A stretch of 64,000 nucleotides of DNA. Source: Henricia sp. BOLD:AAB3569 (Eukaryota; Echinodermata; Asteroidea; Spinulosida; Echinasteridae). The notes under the pieces were generated by a model, which made no database searches, had not been told where the DNA came from, and saw nothing but the letters and a program-made list of their open reading frames with translations. The stretch lies in NCBI GenBank assembly GCA_037783545.1, contig JBBELK010000308.1, positions 1,488,001 to 1,552,000 of the forward strand. Reading direction: 5' to 3'. Below are positions 10,901 to 20,969 of this stretch, piece by piece. Within the stretch, counting starts at the first letter, position 1; each line of letters begins with the position of its first letter. The position numbers and the translations under genes are program-made.

Positions 10901-12584
10901 CCAATTTATCTGACTTAAGTGTTCATTTTTTTTTAACCGGTTGTTTTCTTTTTTGCAAAAGAAACAGAATTTGAAAGCGAGAGCGAAGCCAGCTTCACGC
11001 TCCCAAACTCTCCGGCCACATCGGAAGAGAGCTACCTTTCCATTGGCCACCAAGGTCACGTGACATCGCACCGCACCCACAACTACCAGCGCAAGACGAT
11101 TGACAAGAGCCTGTCGCTCCTGCATGGCGTGACCACCAAGAACTCCAAGAGGGGGCGTGGCCGCCCACGTAAGATGCACGCAACATCCAGCATTAGTAGC
11201 GATGAGAGTGACGAAGAGGTTACGACGAGGAGGGGCCGTGGAAGGAGAGAAGGTAAAAATCTGCCAAAATGGGTTGAAGTGGAAACCCAATTAGGGGAAT
11301 GAAGGGCAGGCCTGGCGCTGGAGGGGGAACAAAACGGGGATTGGGAGTACCGGGAAAGAGGGGAGTGGGAGGACAGGACTGTGGAAAAAGATTAAATAAG
11401 GACAAACAAGGAGTGGTGTGGGGTTTAAGGAGAAAAATGTGTGGAAAGGAATGCAGGAGAGGAAGAAACGAGAGGACAGAAAGGGATGGGGAAAAAGGTT
11501 GAAAATGTGAAGGCGGGAAAAATGTAAACAATCGTTTTATCTCTAGTTTTATATTTTCAGCATGAAAATACTTAAAAATCTGAACTTAATTTTCCAACTT
11601 AAATTTCTGAACAGCTATGCGTGGCAACCACTTGTGGGAGTTTATCCGGGACTTGCTAAAAGACAACGGCTGCTGTCCGAAGTACATCCGTTGGGAAGAC
11701 CGGAAAGATGGCGTTTTTCGCTTCGTCAACTCGGAAGCGGTGGCCAATATGTGGGGGCGCAAGAAGAACAACCCGCAGATGACCTACGAAAAGCTCAGCC
11801 GAGCTATGAGGTGAGTCCCACAATAAATTGTTGTCTTTTTTATTTCTGCAGAGATGCAAACAGAACTTGGGTACCAGACTAATTTCATGATGCTGCTTAT
11901 TAAATGTTAGCTAATAACGCGTGTTTACTGTAGCAGAAAGGTTGTGGTAACTTTACCATTTTTTTACAGCCATGGCGTGCTTTTTGGTACGTGCTTGGAA
12001 ACGAGCATTGTTAAGTCACCAGTGTCTAGCAAATGCTGCCTCCGAAGCTAGCCGACGATTAGCAGTGCTTACGGTTATACGCTTTCCCAGAAATAGCCGG
12101 ACCATCAGTTAGCAGAAAATTGGCTGCTCAACAGCTCCATGAAATTTATTCCTGTTATTAGCTTTGATTGGGCAAATTTCAGCCGGTTTAAAAATCCGAT
12201 ATTTAAAATGACCGCCTCTTGAAAGTGTTTTATATGGACGAACAAGTTTCCAAAAACAACGACACCAGCAAGTCAGTCTATACAACAGCGAATAAAAATA
12301 GACCAAGGCAAGCGATGATATCACACTTTGTTTACATGTTTGGTTTTCGATTGAAGTCTTAACGCAACAAACAATTAGGGAACAAACAGGGAAAACAACA
12401 TCTGTAGTCTTTGGTGATGTTTAAGGATTAACAATTTTTGGTTTTATTTTCTCTGCCCATCAGGTACTACTACAAAAGAGAAATTCTTGAGAGGGTAGAC
12501 GGCCGCCGATTGGTCTACAAATTCGGCAAAAATGCCTCGGGTTGGAGAGAAGCCGCCGGATTGGAAAGTACAGAGAGTGTATAG
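4846..12584 (+). CDS. ELF3: ETS-domain transcription factor, ESE/ELF3-like (3' part, eight exons)
   Basis: Sequence-specific nuclear transcription factor predicted to bind GGAA/T cores. Joined exons are 4846-4949, 7802-8039, 8408-8503, 9510-9605, 10055-10201, 10962-11252, 11615-11810 and 12464-12584. All junctions are GT/AG with consistent phase and yield ~429 residues to a TAG stop. Numbering from the first exon seen, residues ~290-298 form an AT-hook (KRGRGRPRK), 317-323 a second basic RGRGRR patch, and ~330-412 the ETS domain. The latter includes the recognition helix with Arg387 and Arg390 before [20 protein letters not shown]. An AT-hook just before a C-terminal ETS domain, and the NASGW ending, match the ESE group and ELF3 in particular. 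Family ELF3/ELF5/EHF proteins carry an N-terminal Pointed domain, and none is encoded here. The start is missing; the first in-frame ATG seen is at 4923, but coding-like sequence precedes it. ELF5/EHF-type orthology remains possible. Confidence 0.9.
5547..5714. mobile_element. TAGACT-type MITE (family T), TA target
   Basis: Ends are TAGACAGCCGAAGTGTGACG and ...CACTTCGGCAGTCTA, and the interior is self-complementary. Related copies lie at 24847-25013 and 42159-42575. The TA at both ends suggests a Tc1/mariner-type target, which is an inference. Confidence 0.7.
6335..6490 (+). mobile_element. SINE fragment (family S3)
   Basis: Contains a B-box-like GGGTTCCAGTCCCC, then GAGCAAGGCATTTTCTTACA, TTGCCTCTCTCCAC and GATGGGTACCTG. 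These words occur in the same order in the fuller copies at 28480 and 43262. The 3' part is missing. Confidence 0.6.
6492..6650. mobile_element. Fold-back MITE, GATTTCACG ends
   Basis: GCCGATTTCACG at 6491 is inverted as CGTGAAATCGGC at about 6634. GCTTGCGCAACTTTT-type words pair internally. A related, less complete copy is at 20066-20220. Confidence 0.65.
6689..6921. mobile_element. Fold-back MITE, GGGGCCAATTTCATA ends
   Basis: Begins GGGGCCAATTTCATAAGC and ends GCTCTATGAAATTGGGCCC. It shares its termini with the elements at 36851-37082 and 10630-10866, so it belongs to one terminal-repeat group with divergent interiors. Confidence 0.65.
7090..7560. repeat. Degenerate tandem duplication, period ~235 bp
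   Basis: The word order ACTGGTCCAGGGAACTTTTC, CTATGACTCCGCGAAAG, CTAGTC(T)n and TAACCCTGAAGTCTT recurs once with many substitutions (TAGTCTTTTT near 7251 and 7481). It lies wholly in an ETS intron. Confidence 0.55.
7565..7696. mobile_element. GCTCGTC-family fold-back MITE, copy 1
   Basis: Outer words TTAAAGACGCAGGCTC and GAGCCAGCATCTTTAA enclose AATTCGTGCCACGAAATTC and its inverse GAATTTCGTGGCACG. It sits about 105 bp before the acceptor of the 7802 exon. Five other copies lie in the window. Confidence 0.75.
7802..8039 (+). CDS. ELF3: ETS gene exon, Ser/Pro/Asp-rich region
   Basis: Acceptor TGTACAG precedes 7802, phase 0. I placed the 3' end at the strong donor CTA|GTGAGT after 8039, because this leaves one base that joins the next exon in the only coding-like frame ([12 protein letters not shown]...). 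A later weaker GT at 8138 would break that frame. The peptide includes LTPPESPVF and LKYEPLD. Confidence 0.75.
8408..8503 (+). CDS. ELF3: ETS gene exon
   Basis: Acceptor CTACTTGCAG before 8408 and donor AAG|GTAAGA after 8503. Enters and leaves after the first codon base. Encodes [15 protein letters not shown]... ending VLAKQ. No domain recognised. Confidence 0.8.
8873..9126. mobile_element. Fold-back MITE in ETS intron
   Basis: TTAAAGGAAGGGACAACACTTG at 8874 is inverted exactly as CAAGTGTTGTCCCTTCCTTTAA at about 9105. Arms are 22 bp and the element is ~254 bp. No other copy was seen in the window. Confidence 0.75.
9510..9605 (+). CDS. ELF3: ETS gene exon, aromatic/acidic
   Basis: Acceptor TTTCTCTTTCAG before 9510 and donor AAG|GTAAGG after 9605. 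Encodes [20 protein letters not shown]. It is rich in Tyr, Asp and Pro, a composition common in activation regions (inference). Confidence 0.85.
10055..10201 (+). CDS. ELF3: ETS gene exon
   Basis: Acceptor AAAATCTTCAG and donor GAAG|GTAGGC. Phase 1 on both sides. Encodes [17 protein letters not shown]... and [14 protein letters not shown]. No fold assigned. Confidence 0.85.
10567..10597. repeat. Poly-C tract
   Basis: Long C homopolymer broken by one A, inside an ETS intron. A similar C tract lies at about 21984-22005. Confidence 0.9.
10630..10866. mobile_element. Fold-back MITE, CAATTTCATGGCGC ends
   Basis: CAATTTCATGGCGC near 10632 is inverted as GCGCCATGAAATTGG near 10851. AATTTGCTTAGC and GCTAAGCAAATT also pair. 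A relative lacking the full ends lies at 40293-40490 in a POLD1 intron. Confidence 0.7.
10962..11252 (+). CDS. ELF3: ETS gene exon with AT-hook
   Basis: Acceptor TTTTGCAAAAG before 10962 and donor GAAG|GTAAAA after 11252. Encodes an acidic start ([12 protein letters not shown]), then the AT-hook core RGRPRK, an acidic SDESDEE stretch and a second RRGRGRR patch. AT-hooks bind the AT minor groove. In ELF3 one also lies just before the ETS domain. Confidence 0.9.
11260..11525 (+). repeat. Purine-rich intron tract
   Basis: The coding strand of the intron between the AT-hook and ETS exons is strongly G+A for about 250 bases (runs such as GGGAAAGAGGGGAGTGGGAGG), with no simple period. No gene is seen in it. 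Confidence 0.6.
11615..11810 (+). CDS. ELF3: ETS gene exon, ETS domain first half
   Basis: Acceptor TTCTGAACAG and donor ATGAG|GTGAGT. Encodes the N-terminal two thirds of the ETS domain, from [10 protein letters not shown] through [15 protein letters not shown] to [10 protein letters not shown]. It ends inside the Arg codon of the recognition helix (phase 2). Confidence 0.95.
12464..12584 (+). CDS. ELF3: ETS gene terminal exon, ETS domain second half
   Basis: Acceptor TCTGCCCATCAG. Completes the Arg codon and encodes [20 protein letters not shown], then GKNASGW and a short tail ending in TAG at 12582-12584. The 3' UTR end is uncertain. AATAAA at 13622 is one candidate, but a transposon copy lies before it. 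Confidence 0.95.
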
Positions 12585-12978
12585 GTCGGTCAGCCAATCA
12601 CAAGGCAGGAAAAGAATGAACAGGTGTTTTAACGGATGTATACATGTATATCGTATTATTGGAGGTTCTATGTATACTGTATAACTTTTGTACATGTACT
12701 AGTGTAGCACACATTGTCTATGTACATGTATGTATAATGTGTGGCAGAAACAACATTAATTAGTAGGTCTTTCGGACTTTCGGTCTTTCGGAATGAAAAT
12801 AATTAGGCCTAAGAACAACTATTTCGGACCTAAAAATGTCCTTGTAATAAGCAGAATGTTGTATTGAGTTTCAACTGTACTGATATTACACTACATGTAG
12901 TATTAATAATACGGATACAGAGTACACGTACACTACCGAATATAACTCAATATTATCGCAGTGTATATCAGTGCCTTA

Positions 12979-13450
12979 TAGGCAGTATACATCATTGGTA
13001 ATCTCGAAAATCAGAAATGTTCACAGATTTACGCCTAACTTACACAATATAAACATGATGACCGTAAAAAAACTTCCCCTGAAATGGTTTTGTTTGAAGT
13101 GCTATAGTCTTTGAGAAATGAGTAAAACAATTAGTTTTCGTCTCATGAGACGAAAATTCAATTCGCCCTAAAACTATTTCGCCCAAGTGCCACTTCGCCC
13201 CAAATTACTTCGTCCAAACACTACATCGCCCAAGTGCCACTTCGTCCCAAAACCACTTCGTGCACAAGCCGTGCGTGGTTCAGGGCGAAATGACTGCACA
13301 AACCCTTTTTTACCATTTTCTCAAAAGTTAGACGAAGTACGGAGCTGGTTTTTGCTCAGGTTGGTTTTAATCATGCATATCTTCAATCACACAGGGGAAT
13401 AAAACTATTTGTAACAGTTTACCAATCATGTACATGTATACTCTCTTTAA
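12979..13450. mobile_element. TTCGCCC-word element (family B), copy 1
   Basis: Ends GGCAGTATACATCATTGGTAA / ACCAATCATGTACATGTATA. The interior has many TTCGCCC or TTCGTCC words, a TCATGAGACGAA palindrome and a stretch with GAAGTACGGAGCTGG. Five further copies lie in the window. It falls just 3' of the ETS stop. Confidence 0.8.
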
Positions 13451-13708
13451 TGATCTTGTTTGTTAAACAAGAACACTGATATACATATGCAATGGGGGTA
13501 AAAAGTACTAATATACAATACAGTACATGTATAATTTGAGGTAACTAATTTTTTATGAGATGTCAGTATTTTTTGTAATTTTAAATTTTTTTACAGTGAG
13601 ATGTAAATTTTATTGTCTATAAATAAAGGAACTTTATCATCTTTAATTAAGCTTTTTTTTATACACACTGAAAAATGGTTCACCAGCAGAGTAATTGTAT
13701 GGTGTTAT

Positions 13709-13996
13709 TTAAAGGAGCTTGTTCTAACCCAAGAATCATATAAAATACCTCCCCGAAATACTATCCATGGGAAGAAAAAAGGTTGGTGTAATCACTGCAC
13801 TGCTTTATGGAACCAGATAAATTAGTTTACAAAACTTGTGTTTTTTTTGCGCTATCCTTGAAAATATACGGATTGAGAGCGTGAAATTTCAGAATGGTAA
13901 TGAGAAAAATCTGACAAATAATATGGTATCAAAATCTCAACACATTTATGGGAAAAATGGGGAGCTCAAAAATGTGATCTGGACGTGCTCCTTTAA
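13709..13996. mobile_element. GGAGCGTGACC element (family D), copy 1
   Basis: Ends TTAAAGGAGCTTGTTCTAAC and ATCTGGACGTGCTCCTTTAA. Conserved interior words are ATAAAATACCTCCC, TATCCTTGAAAATATACGG and GAATGGTAATGAGAAAAAT. Shared in order by the copies near 19504, 32523, 35783, 46477 and 48878. Confidence 0.75.
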
Positions 13997-14061
13997 AGAC
14001 TTTTTGCATGTTTAAAACAAGTGTTTAAACAACAGTTAAAACATGCAGTTAATTGCCCTAC

Positions 14062-14204
14062 TTTAAAGGCACAGACTCGTCAGCAATGTGCGCATGCCAA
14101 GATCGTGCCACGAAATACGCAGCTCCATAGCAAAGGCATGGAGCTGCATATTTCGTGGCTTGAATTTTGGCACGCGCGCATTGCTGACGAGCCTGTGCCT
14201 TTAA
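14062..14204. mobile_element. GCTCGTC-family fold-back MITE, copy 2
   Basis: Near-complete copy. TTTAAAGGCACAGACTCGTC is inverted as GACGAGCCTGTGCCTTTAA, with a central GCTCCATAGCAAAGGCATGGAGC stem. It is useful as the reference for the interrupted copy at 31643-32169. Confidence 0.85.
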
Positions 14205-15676
14205 GGTGTTAAATTAAACTGTTAAGGCCAAGATTTACTCTGATGAAATTAAAATCAGATTTTTTTGTATATAACATGTATAATAATTATTTTTGTTACT
14301 TTAACCAGCTGAAAGGCTATTTTGTTAAGCTATTATGTACGGTATTTTTGATAAAGAACGCCATGTGAATGCAATTTTTCTACCAAATTAGTGAACACAT
14401 ACCTGCCAACATTGCCGATTAAAAAAAAACCGGTCAAGTTGACGTAGTACTGCACCCGTTTTCATGTACACAACAGATGTGGTACAGGCGGGGAGTCAGG
14501 TCAAGTCGACCGTTTACCAACTGTTCCGATTTTGAACACTTTTAACACTTAAAAATCCGAACAAATATGACAAAATCGGACTAGTTGGCAGGTACCGGTA
14601 TGTGAACACCATGTCTTCTTGACTAAATTTGATTTAAAATAACTAGACAAAAAATTGGTTAAAGAGAAAATGACTCATGTCTGAAACTATTTGGGACAAG
14701 GTTGTAAAAATAAAAACAAAAATAAAACAAATCTGAAATAAAAATCCCCAAATGGAACAAGATTGTGAAACTAGAACTAGCCAAACCGACAATAGCGTTG
14801 TGGAAATATTTCAGTTATTGAGTCAAACTGGCATGCTTCCAACACAGCCGGACAAAGTACAGAATAACAAATATCTGTTGAAATTCTATTTGTTAAAAGA
14901 CTGATGATGTTTGAAACCCGCGCATGAGTGAGCTCAAATACCAAACTAAAATTCGGTGCCATTTCATCTCGAACTGGGATTGTCCAGTCAGATTTCTGGG
15001 AACAGGGGAATTTCGGTGTTTACTTGCGCTAAAAATAGCAACAATAATAATCTGGAATTCACAGATTTTGGAGTGCAACCTTTTGTATGGAGAATAAAAG
15101 GTCAGATCACTTACACATCAAGATAACCAAATTTCGAAATCTGTGTTCAGTCAATGTATTGCTATACAGTGTTATTAGTACTGTATGTTATACATGAATC
15201 ATTGGAAAGCCTGTTAATTTTCCTTAAATGTTACAACGATATCCCATTTCGTATGATCATGCATTTGTGGGAAGAACAGCAACAAACAATTGCTAATATG
15301 TAAAGTTTATTCCTAGTTCTGTTGTCAGTTGAACACCTCCATTGACACATGTACCGGCGCATTCTGTTCAAAACCCACCCGCATTCACAACAGAATTGCT
15401 GGACCCTTAAACAAGCGACTGTCACAAATGTGGTGTCGTTGTGAAAGGCATTTAATGAGCTTTCCATTGATTATACAACATGATGTGAACAGTTCACAAA
15501 TAACCGAGATATAGGTGATTGAACATTTTTTTTAGGGGTTTACTTTGAAACAAATACATATAAATTTAAAGTTGATGCAGATTTGAATTATTGAAAGTTT
15601 ACTTTTTCTAAATCTCACCTAAAACTGCAAAAAAGGTTATTCTTCAATTCTGTAAACAGTGTTCGATGTATAGCAG

Positions 15677-15903
15677 GGTTGGAGTCGAGTCCATCACAAG
15701 TCTATCACAAGTCCAGAGCCGATAAAATCACAAGTCCATGACAAGTCCCGCACAAGTCCAGTAACAAGAAGCAAAGGATGAACACGCACAAATTTAGAAT
15801 GCCTTTGTTGGAGTTCATTTGAATAGCTTGTGACTTGAACTATAAGACCCAGGGACTTGTGAATGCTTGTGAGGACTTGTGATGGACTCGACTACAACCC
15901 TGA
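15677..15903. mobile_element. GTCGAGTCCATCACAAG element (family I), uninterrupted
   Basis: GTTGGAGTCGAGTCCATCAC at the left end is inverted as GTGATGGACTCGACTACAAC at the right. Between them TCACAAGTCC words repeat. This copy provides the empty site for two insertions found in the copy at 38405-39427. Confidence 0.75.
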
Positions 15904-16060
15904 TGTATAGTGGAACCTGGTTAATAAGAGGTTCTTGCGGGACCTTGTATTATCAGAAACAAAATGGTGCAGAACAAGGAACTGGGACCTAAAACTTGAC
16001 TTGTTATAAAGCAGAATGTTATATTAACTGAGCTCTTATTATCAGGATTCGAGTGTATTA
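15904..16060. mobile_element. Pogo-like short fold-back
   Basis: Begins AGTGGAACCTGGTTAATAAG and ends CTTATTATCAGGATTCGAGT, resembling the CAGT..AACCTC termini of pogo/Tigger elements (family resemblance, not proven). Related fragments are at about 12841-12882 and 49893-49930. Confidence 0.5.
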
Positions 16061-16881
16061 ATATTCTTGCACGAGTATGGCTATGGCATTTTTTCCAATT
16101 GTTCTTTTTTATGACAGCTAAAAACAAAAGTAAAAATTGGTTTCTTTCGATACTTGAATAGTGTTATTCTTGTGTACTGTACTTTGCGTACTAAATAAAA
16201 AAATACCACAAAATCAACAAAACAAAGGAAAACAAATTAACAAAACAAAAATATCCTGGAAATCTAGTTTCTTTTTGAAAGATCCTCAGTACTCAATTTA
16301 GCAAAAATTACTTTTTTCCCGGATTCCTGTGCACATTATAAATGTGGCAAGAATCAAAAACATTTGTTAAATATTATAGTTCGAGGTCGAACACTTGCGT
16401 ACACTTTTTTCTAATCTTTCTGTTATTATTAGCCTGCTGGTCCAGGATATCTCAGCAGATTTTGTACTTTAAATTGTAAATATACATATTTATTTTTATT
16501 TGTTGAGTGACATTATATTACCCATTTGTACCGAATTAAAAACGTTTTACTTTTAACAACACTTTTAAAAAGTACTTGAATATATTTTTGATTTAAATTT
16601 GTTTGTACATAATCCAACAGTGTCTTAAGTAAAATATTTTAAAATAAAAAATATTTTGTTCATGTACGGCTTTTTTTATAATGAAAGATAATCAATATTT
16701 TGTATAAAGATGGACTTTTACAGCCAATTTTAGTGCATGGAGTAGTGATTGATTTTGAGAAAAAAAGTAATAAAAATTTTGAAAACAAATATTGAATGGT
16801 GACATGTTCCACTTTTTGCCTGGCTAGTTGGTTAGTTGCAAATGTTTGCTAATACGTTTCAACCATGCATTTATAGGTGGA

Positions 16882-17039
16882 ATAGACCGTATTGAATAGC
16901 TGCAATCTTGTAGGGCAGTTTCTTTGTTCCTTGAGGCAGAGCATGCATGCTTGTGCATTTTGTGCTTACATTGTTGACCAAGTTAAATGTCAAAAGTTCC
17001 CTACATTGATGGCAGCTACATGTATTCGATGCAGTCTAC
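16882..17039. mobile_element. TAGACCGTATYGAATAGCTGC MITE (family H), degraded
   Basis: Same termini and interior words (CATTTTGTGCTTACATTGTTGACCA type) as the intact copy at 27101-27250, with more mismatches. Confidence 0.65.
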
Positions 17040-17219
17040 AATGTCAACAATGCGCTTAGGTGGAATTCGTGGGGAATACCAATTTCTAAAATTAGGAGTT
17101 CAAACACTTTTGATGTCGTAAAAATGATATCAAACTTTGATAATGCTTATATAACAATGAGCATTTTAAATCAAAATAAATGGGAATAACTGTTCAGTTG
17201 GCTGGTATTACATGTGGTT

Positions 17220-17575
17220 TTCGGTATAATGATATGGATTTATACCGCACACTTATCCGGGTAAATCCCGATCAAGGTGCTTACATTATCACCCTGATCA
17301 TAGGGCTCCACTAATTCACTCCATATACCATCTCAGCTCCCTGGGGAGTATACAGCCCCGGCTGCAGGCGCTCAATGGCTAATCAAACACATCAACATTT
17401 GTTAACCTCTCAGGTACCCATTTTACTCCTGGGTGGAGAGAAGCAATGCATGGCAAAGTACCTTGCCCAAGGGTACACGCACCATGGATGGACCGGACCG
17501 GGATTCGAACCCACTACCTTTGGAACTAACCCAGGTTTTGAATACGATCCACTAGACCGCTCCGCCACAGTACGC
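17220..17575 (-). mobile_element. tRNA-derived SINE (family S3)
   Basis: Read on the minus strand, it has a tRNA-like head with B box GGTTCGAATCCCGGTCCGG, then GGGCAAGGTACTTTGCCATG, CTCTCTCCACCCAGGAG, ATGGGTACCTGAGAGG and ACTCCCCAGGGAGCTGAG. Same order as the copy at 43262-43568. Confidence 0.75.
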
Positions 17576-17582
17576 CAATACT

Positions 17583-17800
17583 GTCGGGTACCGTGGCCGA
17601 GCGGTATATGTCACCGACTCGCAATACTCCGGTGAAAACTTGGGGTTGCAGGTTCGATACCCGGCTGGAGTACCTGTGCCCCCGAGCAAGGCACTTTAAC
17701 ACACTTGCTCCATCCTTCGGAAGGGATGTAAAGCCGTTGGTTCAGTGTGTTGTGTAACACACTTAAAAGATCCCAGAGCATTCATTCGTGAAGAGTTAGG
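17583..17800 (+). mobile_element. tRNA-Leu/Ser-like SINE (family S4)
   Basis: A-box-like GGTACCGTGGCCGAGCGG and B-box-like GGTTCGATACCCGGCTGG are followed by CCGAGCAAGGCACTTTAACA and a tail not shared with S3. It lies head to head with the S3 copy at 17220-17575. Confidence 0.6.
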
Positions 17801-17906
17801 GGATTCCCGGGGGGTGGGGGAGACAATTGATAGGTGCATTATTGTATAGTGTAATTTGCATCACTGGTGCATACTTTTTCCAGTGTAGTTTTGTTGTGAA
17901 CACTCA

Positions 17907-18136
17907 TTGGGACCATTAGAAATGGTACGCTAACGAGAAACGTATGCGGCTCGGGAAAACCGGGTGGTCATATCACGAATTTGCTTGGTTATTCAAGAAA
18001 TGTGTGTATGTGGGCATGGACATATTGATGTGACATTCGTATTACTTATGTTGTATGAAATAAAATAGCCACGCAAAATGGCAATATAACCGAGCCGCAT
18101 AGGTTTCCCGTATGCGCACCATTTCTAATGGTCCCT
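17907..18136. mobile_element. Fold-back MITE
   Basis: GGGACCATTAGAAATGGT at 17908 is inverted exactly as ACCATTTCTAATGGTCCC at about 18118. The interior also pairs (AACGTATGCGGCTCGG / CCGAGCCGCATAGG). Confidence 0.75.
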
Positions 18137-18229
18137 AATAACAAAGCCTTTATGCCTTCGTAAAAAACGGACAGCGGAAGGTAAAGATTTGAGTGTTTAG
18201 CTAATCGTTACGTAATCGTCATCGCTAGC

Positions 18230-18425
18230 CATCAGAGACGCCAACATTGCAATTGGCCACGGGACACCCGCTTTGGACATGAAATTTTATAACTTACACC
18301 CAAGCCCGACTTAAACCCTACATTTGAAGCTAGATGCATTCTAGAATTATGTCACAATACTGATCGTCATTGGTTGAAACAATTGTACAAACTACGCCTA
18401 AATCGTAAATGTTGGCATCTCTGAG
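18230..18425. repeat. Imperfect fold-back
   Basis: CATCAGAGACGCCAACATT near 18231 pairs with AATGTTGGCATCTCTGAG near 18407. Short arms; could be an old MITE. Confidence 0.45.
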
Positions 18426-18831
18426 CCGTGCATGCCAAAATCTCCCCATTGATCACGTTCAAATGACGTCGCTTCCTACAAATTGCCACGTGCATCATGA
18501 TTTTGAGCGTATTTTTTTGTGATGCGCATCTGTTGCGCCGTATTTCGAACAGGTTTCGAGCAACATACGCGCGTGTTTGGAACATGTTTCAGCGTGTGCG
18601 TGCGCGTACTTTATGGCGTTTAACATGCAGTAGCATTTTTTTCCTACGAAGATGGCGTCTGTGAATGTGATCAATTAAATAAAACCTGCCAACCACATAT
18701 TTATCGGCTGAATCCAAAAGGGACGTTAAAAGGGGCACCAAAGTCAGGTCAGGAATTGTTTTGAGTCCTGAAATCGGCAGATAAATACTGTCTACTAAAT
18801 CAAAGTCAGTCTGTATCCAAACTTGATCCCA

Positions 18832-19105
18832 CTCAAAAACATGAAATTACACACTACTTATAAACCCACCCACCCACACACACTTGACCTGAGCCTAAAA
18901 TAATAAAGTCACTCTATCCTAACACTATGAGCAAAAACATGTACATGTTCATTGTAACCCCATTGTTAGTAACAATGGTGTGTGCCCAATTTCCATTGTT
19001 AGATGTTCATAGTGTAACACGATTCTAAAAAAAACCATGAAATTACATACCACCCCACCCACCCACTCGTGCACACTTGATCTAACCCCAAAATAGATAA
19101 TCAGT
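18832..19105. repeat. Direct repeat flanking a fold-back
   Basis: CATGAAATTACA followed by CACCCACCCAC and CACACTTGA-CTRA occurs at 18840 and 19037. Between the copies is a fold-back (about 18918-19022): ACACTATGA...TAACCCCATTGTTAGTAAC pairing with TCATAGTGT. Confidence 0.5.
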
Positions 19106-19503
19106 TATTATAAAGTGTATACCATGTAATATAATTAATGGTTTATTTCACTGATACTGGCAGCCAGAAGCTGAATTACAATCAGTTACAAAACACTTGT
19201 ATAAACTAATAAAACCACAACAACATTTCAAAATTTCATTACAACAATTACACATATTGAAAAACACATTTAAAAAGTTTAGTTGGAAATCAGAATCTAT
19301 CTTTTGGAGTAATCGATTCCATTATTGTCCAAAAAGGAACGATTTTGAGAAGTCCGGGCGATTCGGAAAGTTAATAGATGCAGAAATTTGCAAAATTCCA
19401 GGAATTGGATAGTGTTTTGTAGCAGGTTTTCAAGACATATTTCCAATTTTTGTGCCAACTTTTGTTTAGGAAACGGAATCAAATCTGAATGGAATCGCAA
19501 TTC

Positions 19504-20062
19504 TTAAAGGAGCGTGACCACATTGTTACCAAAAATGGATTTCGTTCTAAAAAAAAATTAACCTAACAATCATATAAAATACCTCCCCAAAATACTATCC
19601 ATGGGAAGAAAACAGGAAATATACAATCTCCAATTTGGACGTAAAAGCACAAAAATTGGTAAGACCTATCTTCACGATAGGCCATCAGTGTAGCCTATTG
19701 GTTGGCATGGATTTGCCCCACTGCATTGTTGAAAAAGAGAGGCAAACACGAGATAGCTCAGTTGGTAGAGTCAGAGCAATTGGCAATGTAAGCCAAGGAC
19801 CTGGGCTCGAATCCCAGTTAGGGCACTGCAAATTTCTCGTGTTTCTAAATTCTTGCAAAAATTGGTGTAATTATTGCATGCACTGCCTTGTGGAACCGAA
19901 TAAATTAGTTTACAAAACATTAATTGGTGGTTTTCTGACGATATCCTTGAAAATACACGGATTGAGAACGTGAAATTTCAGAATGGTAATGAGAAAAATA
20001 TGACACATGATATGGTATCAAAAACTCAATACCCATGGGAGAAATGGGGGTGTCAACAATGT
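19504..20062 (+). mobile_element. GGAGCGTGACC element (family D) with a SINE inside
   Basis: Starts TTAAAGGAGCGTGACCACAT and carries the full D word order. It is interrupted at about 19730-19860 by a tRNA-like SINE (family C) absent from the copies at 13709 and 46477. Confidence 0.7.
19735..19855 (+). mobile_element. tRNA-derived SINE head (family C)
   Basis: A box TAGCTCAGTTGGTAGAG, B box GGGCTCGAATCCCAGTTAGG, then GGGCACTGCAAATTTCTCGTG. Related copies at 32690-32815 (+) and 50505-50610 (-). The tRNA fold is degraded, so it is not an active tRNA gene. Confidence 0.7.
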
Positions 20063-20065
20063 AAA

Positions 20066-20220
20066 ACATTGCGCAGCTTGCGCAACTTTTTAAAAAGACA
20101 TCAGCCCAATAGGCTTGCGTGTAATTATCACAGGAAGGTTGCGCAGCTTACGCAATAAAAAGTTGCGCAAGTGGACTTACGCAGTGCGTAAGGATTCGTG
20201 AAATCGTCTGCTGGATGAAA
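20066..20220. mobile_element. Fold-back MITE related to 6492-6650
   Basis: GCGCAGCTTGCGCAACTTTT, GGCTTGCGTGTAATTATC and TTGCGCAAGTGGACTTACGC match the order of the 6492 copy. The left terminus is missing. Confidence 0.55.
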
Positions 20221-20459
20221 TATGAATCGATCCAAAACATGTTGGATTCGCCCAGGCCTAGTAATTTCCAAGAGACCCAGACCTAGAGTAATTTCAAAGA
20301 GGAAGTACCATCAGAAATATGAGAGGTAAAGGAAACGGACAATGATGATGATTATTATCGAGGGGTGATTCAAACCTTTTCACAGATCTATGCATGGTGT
20401 ATTGAAATGCAATGAAAAGGGCTGCAATGGAAGGGGTGGGTTAATATATATATTTTTTT

Positions 20460-20961
20460 AAAAGACAGATTACATGATTGGAAAACTTTTAAAGATAGTA
20501 TACATGATTGGCAAATTGTTACATATAGTTTTATCCCCTGTGTGATTGAAGATGTATGCATGATTAAAACCAACCTGAGCAAAAACCATCTCCGTACTTC
20601 GTCTAACTTTTGAGAAAACAGTCAAAAAAGGGTTTGCAGTAATTTCGCTCCCCAAAACCACTTCGCCCTGAACCATATCGCCCTGAACCACGGCCTGTGC
20701 ACGAAGTAGTTTTGGGGCGAAATGGCACTCGGGCGAAGTGGTTTGGGACGAAATGACACTTGGGAGAAATGGTTTGGGGCGAATTGAATATTCGTCTCAT
20801 GAGACGAAAACTAATTGTTTTACTCATTTCTCAAAGAGTATAGCACTTCAGACAAAACCATTTCAGGGGAAGTTTTCTACGGTCATCATGTTTATATAAT
20901 TGTGTAAGTTAGGCGTAAATCTGTGAACATTTCTGATTTTAAAAATTACCAATGATGTTTA
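20460..20961. mobile_element. TTCGCCC-word element (family B), copy 2
   Basis: Inverse orientation to copy 1, with the same core (TACGGAGATGG inverse, TCGCCCTGAACCAC words, CTCATGAGACGAAAACTAAT). The left end carries a partial second terminus (AGATTACATGATTGGAAAAC, then AGATAGTATACATGATTGGC). Confidence 0.8.
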
Positions 20962-20969
20962 AAAACAGG

